Assembly: GCF_019649055.1 (NCBI RefSeq)
Contig: NW_026570323.1
Location: forward strand, 124,001 to 188,000
Direction of reading: 5' to 3'
Origin: Paramacrobiotus metropolitanus
Lineage: Eukaryota; Tardigrada; Eutardigrada; Parachela; Macrobiotidae
Length of the DNA: 64,000 nt
Position 1 is the first letter of the stretch, and every line of letters begins with the position of its first letter. Both the position numbers and the translations under genes were made by a program. The notes under the pieces were generated by a model. It saw only the letters and a list, made by a program, of their open reading frames with translations, searched no databases and was not told the DNA's origin. This document shows, in pieces, positions 19,471-36,906 of the stretch.

Positions 19471-19947
19471 ATGACCGTGTATGTAGTACCTAACTATACA
19501 CACCGTTTGCCTTTTAATCCTTCGGCAAAACTCGTACTTGTTTCCATCGAAATCAGGAAGTTACCCTGCTCCATCTTGATATTACTGTATTTGTCAGTCG
19601 GAGTGGTCCAGGTGAATGCGACTGCTCATGACACGAATTCGGATGCCGCAAATCCGACAAGTGCGGAGACGGTGTACGAAGATGAAAGCGGGAACATTAC
19701 TGCGCTTACGGATTATAACGACTTGGCATTGACTGAACGCACTGCCGCTCAGTCGATTATTCCGGACGGTTATTCCGATTCTTCATCGTTCGCCGGGATC
19801 TACACCGGATCCGATGGAAGGCTGCGTCATCTGTGCAAGATCCTCGATGAAACGGCCTGCCACGAGCACTGCGCGCAGAGACATCGCAATGGCAGCGGTC
19901 TCTGTATTGGATCACCTCTGAAGTGTGCATGCCATTACCCAGTATAG
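19471..19947 (+). CDS. defensin-like (CS-alpha-beta pattern) secreted peptide precursor
   Basis: From the ATG at 19,471 the ORF is 158 aa. The C-terminal 37 residues carry six cysteines (C122, C130, C134, C145, C152, C154) spaced C-x7-C-x3-C-x10-C-x6-C-x-C with a glycine-containing turn (NGSGLCIG), which fits the invertebrate defensin CS-alpha-beta pattern. Family members are antimicrobial peptides released from a precursor; the acidic propeptide (VYEDESGNIT, LALTERTAAQS) fits that design. The hydrophobic signal-like segment (PCSILILLYLSVGVVQVNA) lies at residues about 32-50, not at the N-terminus. The position matching the paralog's ATG is AAG here, so the true start may come from an unseen upstream exon spliced at the AG near 19,556. 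No mature function is proven. Confidence 0.65.
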   Translation: MTVYVVPNYTHRLPFNPSAKLVLVSIEIRKLPCSILILLYLSVGVVQVNATAHDTNSDAANPTSAETVYEDESGNITALTDYNDLALTERTAAQSIIPDGYSDSSSFAGIYTGSDGRLRHLCKILDETACHEHCAQRHRNGSGLCIGSPLKCACHYPV

Positions 19948-19949
19948 AT

Positions 19950-20879
19950 AACAGGAAACGTTGAGTTCAAGACTGCCGCAAAGCGTTCTGATTTGTCTTC
20001 TCATAGTTTCCATCTTCCTTTTCCGGCTGACGTTTCCATCTTTCCTGTCGTGGCTTGAAGGGGGGGCGATGCTCCATCACCATGGACCGTAGCAAAGGAC
20101 GCTAAACTTTTTACTATTATTATTATTTGTTCCACCATCTAGACAGAACAGTGAATTGCACTTTTCAGCCAACAGCGCTCTAATGTAATGGATGCAACAA
20201 ATACAGATATGATAGGTACGGTATTTAAACTTTTTTGTGTTTAATACGTTAAAGTGGTTAAACTCTGCAACTGCCACGGTTGTACAAAGCCGGGCGTAAA
20301 AAAGTAGAATCAAGTAAACGCTCCGATCGATTAAAGAGGTATTTCTTCAATGTGTACGAGTATAACCCAATAAAAAATATCGCAAATTCTAGGACGTCAC
20401 TAATAAATTGGTGACCTGTAAAAACACGCTTGTGAAATTCTCGTATCATTTGTTTGCAACATTCCGTATAAAAATATTTTACTCCTTTACAACGATTGAT
20501 AATCATTATTACTGTCGTCCAAATAATGCGTTAATACGCGGACATCACATAAATATGTTGGCACTTACGTAAGCGGCGTATGTACGCGTGCAGAAATGCA
20601 GAACATCAGTACAAACTGCGCCAGAGATGCCTCACATTCATCAGTACAAGCAGCAGCAACTCTGTACACTGTTAACAACATATCTGTTATGTGTGAATTG
20701 TGATTAATAATATGCACCGCTCAGCTGCACTAACACCTGCGTTTCCCCGAACACACACCGTATAAACCAGCGGTACAAATAATACAATTCCGCGACACCT
20801 GTCCTGTTTGTTGAACTGCAGCCGAATAACAGCCGCACACACTGCCGCATAAATTACTCTGTGAATGAACATCAACGCT
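19950..20879. other. intergenic between peptide genes and esterase
   Basis: No gene recognised. A TTATTATTATTATT microsatellite-like stretch lies near 20,114-20,128. The remainder shows only short shadow ORFs. Confidence 0.35.
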
Positions 20880-20887
20880 TATAAAAA
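20880..20887 (+). promoter_or_regulatory. TATA box of the esterase gene
   Basis: TATAAAAA lies about 95 bases before the ATG at 20,974, placing the transcription start near 20,910. Confidence 0.5.
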
Positions 20888-20973
20888 GCATTACAGCTGT
20901 CTGTGTCGGCATTTACTCGAGTCATGCAATTTTGCTTCATTTTACGGGTTGACGATCACACTCGTGGAACAGA

Positions 20974-23766
20974 ATGACGTTCTTCGGCACTTCGATATTT
21001 TCCCTTAGTTTCGCAGCACTAATACTGCGACTCAACGCCACTTCGTTCTCCACGAATTTCGTGGATCTCGCACCCGGCGTCCGCTTGGCGGGGGAACGTT
21101 ACACTGCGCCCAGTTCTTCAAACTTCGGCTACGCGTATTATGGGATTCGTTATGGAACCGCCAAACGCTTCGAGGTAAGTTCAGTGTCCAATGAAATCTT
21201 CCCGCTTTTTTAGCTTTTCGGTTTTTCTTTAGCATTCAGTGGAGAACACGGATTTTTCGTATTTATCCGACACGTACCGGCGACCACAAGGTTTCATCTG
21301 TCCGCAGCGCGGTTATATATCTTTCGGCAGCACTATCGCCGATTTACGCCCCTTCAACCGCACCGACGCCATGAACGAAGACTGCCTGTATCTGGATATC
21401 TACGCTCCAGAGAGTAGCGACAACAAATCACTTCCGGTGATGGTTTACTATTTTGGCGGATCGCTGCAAAGTACACCGCAGTTTTCCTCTCTGGCAACTG
21501 CAAATATCAGCGCATTTGTTTCTTAAGTGTGTATGTATTTTTGACAGTTGGTGACAAAGATATTTACAATGGCTCTTCCTTGGCGCTGCACACCGATACT
21601 ATTCTAGTCGTCGTCAACTATCGGCTCTCCGTTTTTGGTAATGATGACCTCGTCCAGACCCGTCATCGAATTAACAACGAGAACTACTTTTTATTACATA
21701 TTTGTCTTACAGGATTTTTAAGCAGCGGCGACGAAGCACTTCCAGGAAACTACGGACTCGGCGACTGCAAGACCGCCCTGAAATGGGTGGCTAAAAACAT
21801 CGCCAGATTCGATGGGGACCCACAGCGCATCACCGTCTTTGGCCAGAGCGCCGGGGCCATCCTCGTCTCGGCTCTTTACATGGATCCCGATGCACGCAGT
21901 CCGTACCGTCAATTTCATAGTCCTAAAATTAAACTGCTGTAGACAAAAAATTTCCACAAATTCGCTGTCTTCATCCTGTTTAAAATTTATAGAGGATATT
22001 AAAGCCGGCATCGCTATAAGCGGCAGCGCTCTGCTGCCGCAGGCCTGGACCGGCGACCCGCTGGGGAACCTGCAGCAGTTGGCGCAGAAGACCGGATGCG
22101 GGACGAACACAACCGCCGCGGACCGGATCGTGCAGTGCTTGAAGGGCGTACCCATGTTTGATTTGCTGGCAGCTGCTAAAGGCCTCGACAACCAATTTAC
22201 CGTGCGTTTTCTAAACTATTTCCTGTCGATTGTTAACATTTCTCCGATTTATTCTGGTTACCTAGGACCTCCTACTCAGGTTACGTAAGATCTCTACTCG
22301 TACTCGTTCAAGATTTTCTACAGTGCCTTAAAGGCCCTTATGGTTTCTTAGGTTTCGTAGATTTCTTCTAGTTTCTTGAGTTTGTAGGTTGTCTTGCTTT
22401 TTTAAGTTTCTCAGGTTTTCTGATGGTTTTTATTTTCTTACTCAGGAAGTGTTTTAAATGCCTTTTTTTCTGTAGGAGGCGATACCGTACGCTTTCGTAA
22501 TCGATCACCGGCATTTCAACTCTACACCCGACGAACAAATTCGTCAACAGGTGTGGCCAGGAGCCACGCTTCTAACCGGATACGCACGTGAAGATTCGTC
22601 CATTTTATTATCGAGTAACGTCAATCATTTAAATGCTGTTCATAATGTTCAGCAAAGACATAAGCGATTTGCAGATAATAATCCGCAGTTTTTCGATCCG
22701 GCGTTTCCGCTTACGTGGACGGTTCTCCGCGATACACTGGCCCAAGCGTACCTGCCGTCCAATGAGTTCTGTTCCCAACCGAAATACGCCCTGGCCGATC
22801 AAGTAATGCAGCACTACAACATCAGTCCCACCGACGATCGCAACACGATGCTATGGAAATACTATCACGTAAGAAAATTACTAACCTTTCTTGTATTTCG
22901 TTATCAGCGAAGTTAAAGGTCACGCCGTAGTTGACGACGGACGGGAATCTGGGATATCCGGCGCTAAAGGAGACATGGCTGTATGTCGATAAGCAAGCCA
23001 GCGATGGGCGGCCCAACCAGGTGTACAGAAACGCCTACGACCAAAAACAAGCGAATCTAGGTAAAAAACATAATAAAAAATGCGTCAAATCAAAAATAAA
23101 TAAATTTTAAATCTAATTCATAAAAAAAGGCGCTTCTTGAATACAAATAAATTATCAAAAAAAAGTTAACATAAGCGAATAAATTTAGATTTAATACTTT
23201 GTACATAAAAAAGTAGTTTTCTTCTTGCTTTTTTTTATACAGAAAAAAGCAGCTTCTTAAACTTCATAATGCAGTTATTTTTTATTATTTAACCGGCACG
23301 TTTTTTTATTCACTTTAATAAAATATACCGTAGGTGCGTTTCATGCCGCGGAACTGGGCTATATCTTCGGTGACGCGGTCAACCGGCGTATTTTCAATTT
23401 AACGCTGAATCCGACAGTGGAAAACAGCATACAACAGATGCTGTGGCAAGTAGCGTATAATGGGTAAGAAATATTAATTCGCATTAAGTTAAAGCATTTT
23501 TTTAATGGAACTAGGAGGGTTTAATTTTCAGGCGAATGGATGCGCCGTTTAATAGCTTTGATTGGCGCTACATGGAGCTGGGCGGGGAAGGATTATGGGC
23601 GGAAGGTAGCGCGGATCTCCGGGCTGTGTATGATTTCTGGGACGCGGTGGCGCGGACACCGTGCAACGGGACGCTACCGTTATCAAAGCGTGTCCCTAAA
23701 GCTGAAGGATTAATTGATCTGTTGTCTGCGTTGCCGCTTATTTCTTCTTTATTCAACAACCCATAA
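20974..23766 (+). CDS. cholinesterase/carboxylesterase-family protein, 9 exons
   Basis: Exons by GT-AG and phase: 20974-21174, 21233-21470, 21548-21637, 21713-21898, 21993-22201, 22476-22868, 22931-23060, 23334-23463, 23532-23766; total 1812 bases, 603 aa, the normal size for an alpha/beta-hydrolase esterase. A signal peptide opens the protein (MTFFGTSIFSLSFAALILRL). The nucleophile elbow is GQSAG (S222), the EDCLYLDIYAP motif is present, and the catalytic His is H486 in GAFHAAELGYIFG. The acidic member of the triad, Glu in KDEGS of cholinesterases, appears as E347-D348 in AREDSS, so Asp348 may serve. The oxyanion-hole region reads YYFGGSLQ rather than HGGGF, which may reduce ordinary esterase activity. 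Secreted or lipid-anchored location is likely. An AATAAA lies at 23,961. Confidence 0.88.
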
Positions 23767-24542
23767 CTACGTACATATAAAATATGATATATAATATTCG
23801 CAACGTACGCTACCGTGATACATTATGCTGGTACTTTGTCTGAACAAAAGTTTGTCGTGTACACTTTAATGTTGTTGTTGTTGAGTTGTTTTGTAAAATG
23901 TACAGACTGTAATGATGACTGAGTCAATCGGTGTAACGCGGGCAAAATGCAGATATGTACAATAAATAACCATGTTGTTGAATGCCGCATAACCGGTTGT
24001 TTTTGTAGAAAACTCGTACATTAACTCGTTATAAATGCGCTTGTGAGTTGCCGGCGAATAAGCGGCGATACATGATTAATTTCCAAATCGTACTTTAGTT
24101 CCAACCGGAAACTTGATTTTAACGTTCGCCTCCAGCTGATACGTATACGCATGTACACACATATCGTGTTTTTACTCCGCTGTATAAAAATATTATGGCG
24201 CTCTTCGATGTAGTGGAATTTAGCATCGCCGATGGACTGTCGTGATAAAGCTCCGTGAAACGTCTGCCACGCAGACGCACATTCTTCCGCTGAAACGGAA
24301 AATGTACTGAACAGTGTGTTTCCGTAAAGTGAAAGTGTTGTTCTTCGCTGGCACGATGTATCGGCACGTTAACCAGCGGAAACGTCAGCGGGGCATGGAC
24401 CTGCTTTTTTCTGCAGCAACGGGACACGATGATGGTGATCAGTTGAAACGCGTCCATTGTGTGCTAATTAATCGATCTGCACCGGTGTCATTTGACATTT
24501 TCCCGCGGTGAATATTCGGATTACGTTAAATTTCGCCGGAAA
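23767..24542. other. intergenic between esterase and MTTP
   Basis: Contains the esterase polyadenylation region (AATAAA at 23,961-23,966) and presumably the MTTP promoter. No further gene recognised. Confidence 0.4.
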
Positions 24543-27500
24543 ATGGAGTTGTCAGCGATTTGGTTTGTTGTGGTTATTTCCGTGCTTATCCACGGTAGGC
24601 GAAAAAAATTACTGATATTCAAAATAGCACAAGCTGTCGTTTTTTTCACAATGTTGTAAATTGTCCATATTTATTTTCGCAATAATTTAATTTTAATCAA
24701 TATTTAAAATATATGTAACACTGGTGATTTTTTCCGTTATAGGATTGTATAATACGTTATTCGTTTTTGCAACGAGCTGCTTTATCTACTCGCAGTATCT
24801 AAACGTTAACCAATACAAGTGTACAACACAACCGGTGGTTTATTGATTTTCTAAACCATAAAACTATTTTTTACATACACGTTTCATAATGATGTATTTT
24901 ACTTCGGTTTAATTTCATACCGGCGAGCATTGTCGGTGTACAACGCAATATGTTAGCAGAATCATCCACAGTAAAACAAATTGTGGAAAGGAAAACTACG
25001 AGAGTTATGTCAACAAGTTGAACATGTTTTTTTGTTGCACAGATGCGGGGTGTATTGACACGAAGAGCAGCGCCGTGTACGAGTACCAGCGCAGCACGGT
25101 TTTGAGCGGCAGTCAGCCGGTGGAGCAGGCCGGCACCGTCATCGTCTCGCCGCTCTGGCTGGCCTCCAAGACCACACCGCAACCAGCCAACAGTCCCTAC
25201 TCCGGCCTCTTCCACGTTCAGGTACCTGAATTTTCCCATTTTTAAGTATTTTCTCAATATTTTCCAAATGAAGCAGGAATGGTTTCTGCCGCCGAAAATA
25301 AATACTGTCGACATGCAATCGAAACAACAAATTCTGCCTGAATACAGTAATTCGACTGTTATTTACAACCCTGTGCAATAATATCGATTTTAAATTTATA
25401 TATACAGTACGTAAAACCATAGTTTGCAAGGCAAACACTTATTTAAAGAACATTTTCTTTGCGCATACGTACTTTGAAGAATCGCAAATCGCTTCATTTA
25501 TATATATACATGTATATACTCGTAGTTCCGCCGGGAGAGCGATCTGGATGAAGAGCTGATTGAGCGGCCGTTTCTGATCGCCATCGGGAATCCGGATGTA
25601 CTGCATTTTCATTCCAAGGAAACCGTTCGTGTTAAGAATTTCAAGCGCGCTGTCTATAGGATTTTATCGGTCTACTCCAAATCAACGCTCAACGGAACGG
25701 TAAACGAACTGCTGTACGATAAATAAACCCCGGTGTATTTTTATTTGCACTTAATATTATGAGAACGTAGTAAAAACATTATCCCCGCCAGCGAACCTGT
25801 AAAACGTCATAATTATTTAAATTCCGGTAGTACATTCCGTTTGCCGGATTTATTTCTGTCGGTTATTAATTTCCTACAATTGCCGGCTTTCATGCGAATA
25901 TTATTTCCGGTACTGTTATTTCCGGTAGTGTTTGAAAGACACTTGTAATTCTTTGATTTATTTTGTGGGTTTGCTTAATATTTATATTTCTGCATTACAG
26001 GATTTTATTTCTCAATATGTACAAAGCGAGCTTCGCTCAACAATTATAATCAAATGAAGAATTTGGCCCAATTTACATGAGATCGAAGGAACTGTGCACA
26101 ATTTCTAAATTATTATTTTTCATTTTGTATATATGCTTTCTTAAATCTTGAAATATTATTGCTGATCATATTGATATTTTGTTACAGTATTTATTATTTT
26201 CTAGGGCGACAATTTCTCCAACTTCACCTGTCGCCTGCTGACCGCCCAGCAGACCGACAACACCGCCATCCGCGCCACGGAGTACACCAGCCAACAAGCC
26301 TGCCGGCGCCCGCTGCGCCTCACTTCCGCCAGCGGCCGCTCGCACTCGCCGCTGGACTACGCGACGCTCTCCGTCAACTACCAGCGCCGGCACACCAGCG
26401 CCGCCAACGGCACCTTCCTTAACGGCCAGATCACCGAGCACCACAAGCTCTTCCTGCCGCACGCGGCGGCCGCCAACGGCGTCCTGCAGGCGGAGTCGGT
26501 GCAGAGCGTCCGCTTAATTAAAGTGGAACCCAACTATGTGGGGAAGTTTGCCGCGCCCAGTATTAGCACGGCCATGGGGAATTTTCCCGGGTTTGTCCAG
26601 GAGGGAATTAATTTTGTGAAGGATGAACACGTGGGAGTATCGCTAACGAAGACTGTTAACGAGCCGGTAAACGCACGCTGAATACCAATTATTTTGGTGA
26701 AATGAGTCATTTGTTTAACAACCGCTACAATTTTTTAATTGGATTTTTCATTTATTTATTAATCTGTTTTAAACGATTCATTTAACAATAATTTTTGCAT
26801 TCGTAATTAATTTTATAATTAAAAATTCAATTATTAAATAATTTTTAATTGATTTTATATTTATTATTTAATTTTCACGCTTTTGATTGCTGTTTATTAA
26901 CATTATTAACTAATTTTGCGATTCACATTTTGCGATTCAAATTTTGTCATTTACCATATTTTGCGATTCACATTTTGCGAATTTTGCGATTCACCTTTTG
27001 TCATTTACCATTTTATTAATTTTTATATACGACTACTAATTATAAGCATTAGCCTTTAATCAGCAAATTTTCAGAGCCTGTTTTACGGCATATTTTCAAA
27101 TTGTGTGCGCTTAAATTTCAGAATATTTTATTTTTTTTTTATAAATATTGTTTAGGTGGGTGACTTGTTGAAGAAATTAAAAAAGCATACGCTGAAATCC
27201 AACGCGGCCACCGTCAACGCCGGTCGCGCCTTTCTCCGCCTCCTGACATCGGCCGGCGCCGCGTCCGAGGAAGACGTTGTTGTTTTGCTGAAGGAAAGTT
27301 TGGCCATCAAGAAAAAAGATAAAGCCAATATGTAACTTTTGATTCTTATGTACAGTTTGCTAGCTTTGGAACTAGAAATCTCATCGTGTCTTTTTTAACA
27401 GCTATTTTATCCTGGATGTCTTAGCTGCCAGCCAATCGTTAGCCGGCTTCGAAGCCGTGGAAACCACACTGTTCAGCAAAAAATCGTCGTCGAATAACTT

Positions 27501-30500
27501 GGATTATTTCTACCGTTATGTCACTGCGCTGTCGTTCGCGCGCCGACCAAAAGTAACCATTGGTCAAAAACTGCTGGTAATTGACGAAAGTGTTCTCTTT
27601 AAGAAAACATTTAATATCCCAAAGAAAGTCATATCCGAAAATTTTATCGAAAATGCCAATATTTTCATATTTTAGTAACCTTTAAAGTTTGATGCATTTT
27701 TGGAAGTTTAAAGAATTATTAATAAACATTGTTAATACTTATATATATTTTGTGGTGGATGATTTTTGCTTCTTGTAGAATTTACTGGAGCAGAAGGACG
27801 TTGACAGCAAATTAGCGGAAGCCGCCGCCCTGGCGGTAGCCGCTCTGAGCCGCACTATGAGCCGGGAAAATTCGGGCAACGATGGCGATCAACTAGTACC
27901 GAAATGTTCTCCCATCAAATTATTAATTTTTTAATAATTTAAATTTTCTTACAGGAATTCGTAGACAAAGTCAGCAGTTTGTTATCCGAGCGGCTGACAA
28001 CCGCCAAGGACGCTGACACCCAGGTCCTCTACCTCCGCGCCCTGGGCAATTTAGCCGGCACCGAGCAGCTGCCCCAGATCATCAGTCACATCCACAAAGG
28101 GGGCGTGGCCGCCGCCGCCGCCATCCGCGCCACCCAACGCTACGACTGGAGTGACCTTTCGTGGAAAATCAAATCCCTGGTAAGCACAGGAATACAATGC
28201 ACCTGACCCTGTCCTTAACTGAAGGAAGCATTGGCAGGTGGAAAGCGCTGTGTGGGGTGTCTACGAGAGCACGCACAAGACTGTCACCAGCAGCAGTAAA
28301 ATCGCCGCCGTTGATTGGCTAATTCACCGCTACGCCGCTGACGACAAGCAGGCGGCGTACGTTGTACTCAGGATTGTCCGCGGGCTGGCCGCAATTCACG
28401 GGGAAGAATGCCGGACGTATATCCTGGCGCGGCTGAGGAACCACCTCGGATTATCCACACATTTTTGGTAATCACAGTCTACAGAGTTTCTTGGGTTTCT
28501 TATGTTTCTTAGACACCCTTCCGATAGTTCTTGCCAATCATCAGCTCTACCGTTTTCTGTAGGTCTCGTTTAAAAATCTTTCCTGGGTTTCTCGTTGTGT
28601 TTCCTTAGGTGACGTGCGCAGAGTTCGTTTCTAGATATTTTTTCTGTATTTTTTCTAGTAAGCGCTTTCAAGCTTGTCAAGATTTTTTCCTAGGTCGCTG
28701 TATTTTGTTAAGAACGATTTCTTAGGTGTCGTAAAATGCCGAAATGTCGTACTTTTTCCCGCTCTTTTTACTGTACTTTCTTTGTACATCTACATACAAA
28801 TTCTTGGGCTTCTTAGGTTTCTTAGATTGCTCAAGATATTTATCCGCTTTTTTTCCTAACTGTCTACTGTCAACAGGAGCGCGTTGTCGGTGGCGCTACG
28901 CAGCACCTCGACCTACGCCGATTTAGCTGAAATGGGCCAGTCGACGGCGTACCACGGTCTGCTGCGCGCCGCGCCCGCCCTCAACGCCACCTACGACCTG
29001 GGCATGGAGTTCGCCGGCGGCAGCATGAAGGAGAGCGCGGTGAAGGTGGGCGTGGCCAGCGGCGACCAACACCTGGGCGTCATCTCGGTAAGCGACATGG
29101 GTGACACGTGTCGTGGTGTGTAATGGATGACAGAACGGGGAATTGCAGTTCGGGTTATACGCGCACGGATTGGCCAGTTTCATGGGCGGGGCAGAGGCGA
29201 CGGAGGACGGTGATAGTCCCGTGACGGCGGGCCTGGTGCTGGAGATGGCCGAGGTGACGCTGCCGCGCATGGTCTTCTTCAACGGCCTGGGCCAGCTGAC
29301 GTCGCTGGCGCTGTCCGCCTCGGGCGACGACCCCGTGGCGGAAATGCAGGTGCGTGCAAGTACAGGCTGCACAACCGCTCACAACGTACTATAAACTACA
29401 GTACATGTATAAAGATTTGTCATGACGCATAGTGATGCGCAAAGTAGCGCTGCTCTGTCCGCACCCAGTGCCGGCGATTTATGCGTCTCGGCGGTATTTC
29501 TGTTGCGCACGGTTTATTGCTTTGAGTGTTAAGTCTGGGAAGCGCAGTCCGACTGCCGCGTCGTTGGTTTTGTTTATTTTAATTTCATTGTCCAGCGGTA
29601 TCATAAAGTTTTACTTCTGCATCACTTTTATGAATCTGTACTGTGATTCGTCTTCGTACTTTTGCGGAAGCCTTTGCGTGTCACAATTCAGATATCATAA
29701 TAATAAGGATCAATAAATATTATTTTAATATAACGATTTTATTGAGTACGTCAAGCAGAATGTCGAAAGTGTGTTCAAAAACTGATTAATAAATATGTTG
29801 CAGTTCAATTTGCTGCTGCAAAACGTGTCGGTGGCCGTCCCCCTGGGCAACGGCATGACGGTAGTAACCCGCCTGCAGACCACCATCGCCGCTGACCTGT
29901 CCGGCTTCGTCGAGGCCAGTCTCTGGTACCGCACCCTCAAATCCCTAGTGCGCAACCGGTACGCACATTTCTCCTATTCTCCCCGTGACCTTTGACAATT
30001 TGACAGCGCTTTTCGCTGCTTTATAATCAGGGGTATTTGTACTTAAAATCTACAGTATTTTAATATTTTGCGATGTACGAGGATGTCTAAATGTACAGAA
30101 TAATTTAATTTGTGCAGTGTGGCGTTCGTGCTGGAAGCCGAAAGCCGGCTGGTGGACCGCGCCGTAACGAAGGACGTTAGTGTGGTGCTGCGGGAAGCCT
30201 CGCAAGGCAAGATGGATTTCATGACCAGCATCGACTTCTCCAGCTTCCCCGTCAAGCTCTGCATGCAGATGAGCAGCGGTCTCATCAAGCACAGGTGCGC
30301 CAAAAAATTAGACAATGATCTGAATCAAGAATTCCATTTAATTTTAATTACTGGAATTATGTATTTAATGATTTGAAATTCAGCTCACAGTCCCATACGC
30401 GGATTAATTTTCTTGCCACTTAGCGAATCAAATAAAGATTTCTCTACATTATACGAGTACTACTCGTAGCAAATAAAATGCAAGTAATAATTCAAATCCT

Positions 30501-30839
30501 GAATTTTTCTACACGGTTCATACATTACATTACTCGTATCTTGCCAGTTGCCGTCTAATAAAATCAATTTATTAAATTAATGCAGAAAATCAGAATTTAA
30601 TTATCGATAAACAGCAAAAAACGATGTGCGTGGGTGAATTACAGTAAATTACGGATGTGCGTGTGACAGTATATTTTTGTGGATTAATTTTCTTGTCATT
30701 TGTTTCCAGCCGGCATCAACGCTGGACCGACAAAGACAACAAACCGCGCATCAAATCCCACAAACGGACCGTCCCGCCCAAATCCTACGCGTTCGGCTGG
30801 CGGAACGCCAACACGTGCCGGAAATTACAGCCCACATAA
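24543..30839 (+). CDS. MTTP: microsomal triglyceride transfer protein large subunit, 14 exons
   Basis: Exons: 24543-24594, 25043-25221, 25526-25699, 26205-26666, 27156-27331, 27402-27552, 27779-27895, 27955-28179, 28238-28467, 28877-29087, 29149-29349, 29804-29958, 30118-30294, 30710-30839. All phases close; 2640 bases encode 879 aa, against 894 in human. Exon 1 gives the signal peptide (MELSAIWFVVVISVLIHG). Then follow the N-terminal beta-barrel (SSAVYEYQRSTVLSGSQP), the helical domain (YFILDVLAASQSLAGF), and the C-terminal lipid-cavity sheets, where TSIDFSSFPVKLCMQMSS matches a conserved MTTP strand. In the endoplasmic reticulum it pairs with protein disulfide isomerase and loads lipid on apolipoprotein B and vitellogenin-type proteins. 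AATAAA at 31,031-31,036 is the likely polyadenylation signal. The gene points tail to tail at V-ATPase B. Confidence 0.93.
26924..27010 (+). repeat. intronic minisatellite in MTTP intron 4
   Basis: The motif TTTTGCGATTCACA recurs four to five times, joined with TTTTGTCATTTACCA twice, giving an imperfect duplication of about 45-50 bases inside the intron. Confidence 0.65.
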
Positions 30840-31239
30840 ATTACAACCAGAGAATAATTTAAAATTCACCTGAATTTTCCGTGAATTTTTTTTCTAAATT
30901 TGTTAAATTATAGGGAAATTCTCGTTGTTGTTTACTCCTAATTTTTTGTTTAATTCTGTGATGCAGCAACATAACCCGCTCAAATAAAACAAAACAGTAC
31001 AACGTGGAACGCCTGAAACTGTGAAGAGAGAATAAATTACAACACTAATATTAAAACACAATTTTTCCGGGAATGCCAACGAAAAATAAAACCAACGAAA
31101 AATCCACACGAAGCAGCCAGCAGGACATTGTATTGCAGAGCGTAAAATTGTCAATAATAATTCATAACCTCACTAATCTACGCGAAACACATATCACACA
31201 TACCGCACAAAACACTCCAAATCCGTCAGGAATATTCTC
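30840..31239. other. tail-to-tail gap between MTTP and V-ATPase B
   Basis: About 400 AT-rich bases holding the 3' untranslated regions of both genes. No other feature seen. Confidence 0.5.
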
Positions 31240-35723
<4,484 letters not shown>

Positions 35724-36906
35724 GTTGGACACTCACGCTCGCCACAAGGGGAAGAGGGTACAATAAAACTGCGGGATGGAGGAAAACAGATGAGACTGAT
35801 TTCGTCCGCCTTCGTAAAAAAATAGAAAGAAAATTACGCGACTGTCTTCCAGCTCGTGACTGCACTCCCAAACTGCATGTTTCAAATTCAACACACAGAA
35901 AATTGCAGATCGAAGTTGCAGTGGGAGTTCCATTTATGACTACCACTGAGCAGGGTGGGAATTCCATTTATATCTGAACCACCGGAAATACCATTAACAC
36001 CCTGGGTGGTGGAATAAACACAGATGCCTTAACGACTTCCATGTACTGCAGTACGTAGCGGTGCACCGATGTACAGGGAAATAAAGCATAGGTGCACTGG
36101 TCGTTAGTTAAATGCTGTTCCGTCGTAGATTTCCCCGTTGAAAAGGTATGCGCTGCTGCATTATGATACTGGGAATTGCCACACACATTACTCGTGCCAC
36201 TCGCATGCAATTGCTGATCCGTAAAAACTGCGGAAATTTTCGTGTTTTGATGTGGGCTGTCTTCATTGGCCAAAAAATGCTGATGAGGATTTTTTAATTT
36301 TCGCAGCCTTTTCGCTTTCCTTTTTAATTTTGTACAGTTCTGCAGTCTGTAGTATGGGAATTTCTGTAGAATAGGTGTTTTCTGGAATATGGAGTAGCGA
36401 TTGTGGTGTGTTTGCGAAACAGTGGCAGCATGCGTCGTGTTATCGGAGCTGACAGGTTGGCTGCGGACTTTGGATCAGCTGCTGGATAAACACAGCGGAT
36501 GATGCATTATTCATTCGCCTGATCTCACCTTCTCCTGGCGTTGTCCGCATTCTTTCTCGTGTTATCTTTACCTCTATTTATTTCTGGAGTTTTCTTGGAT
36601 TTTTCGTCGTGGTACTCTCTGGTAAGCGTGGTTTCTACCCACGGAAATTTAAATTTAATTAAATAATTATTAGTTTAATTAAAGGCATTTAAAGCCATTA
36701 AAAATAAAGGGATATTAAATTCACGATTATTGTTAATAAATTAATTTGTATTCTGTTTAAACATAAATTGCGGTTCTGTTTGCATGTAAAATTTCGAAAT
36801 ATTATTTTTGTTTTTTTGAGATGTTTATTTTGCGCATCATTGCTTGGTTAATATATTTTGTGTGATTTTTCGTTTTAGAGGCTGAATTAATTATTTTCTG
36901 GTGATT
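35724..36906. other. divergent intergenic region
   Basis: Holds the 5' ends of V-ATPase B (minus) and the YccV-domain gene (plus). A longer minus-strand open frame (about 35,968-36,273) has no recognisable features. No clear TATA box for either gene. Confidence 0.4.

Noticed and set aside
22240-22287. A 14-base micro-exon in the esterase gene (AG|GACCTCCTACTCAG|GT)
   Set aside because: Including it breaks the reading phase into the next exon; skipping it closes the frame.
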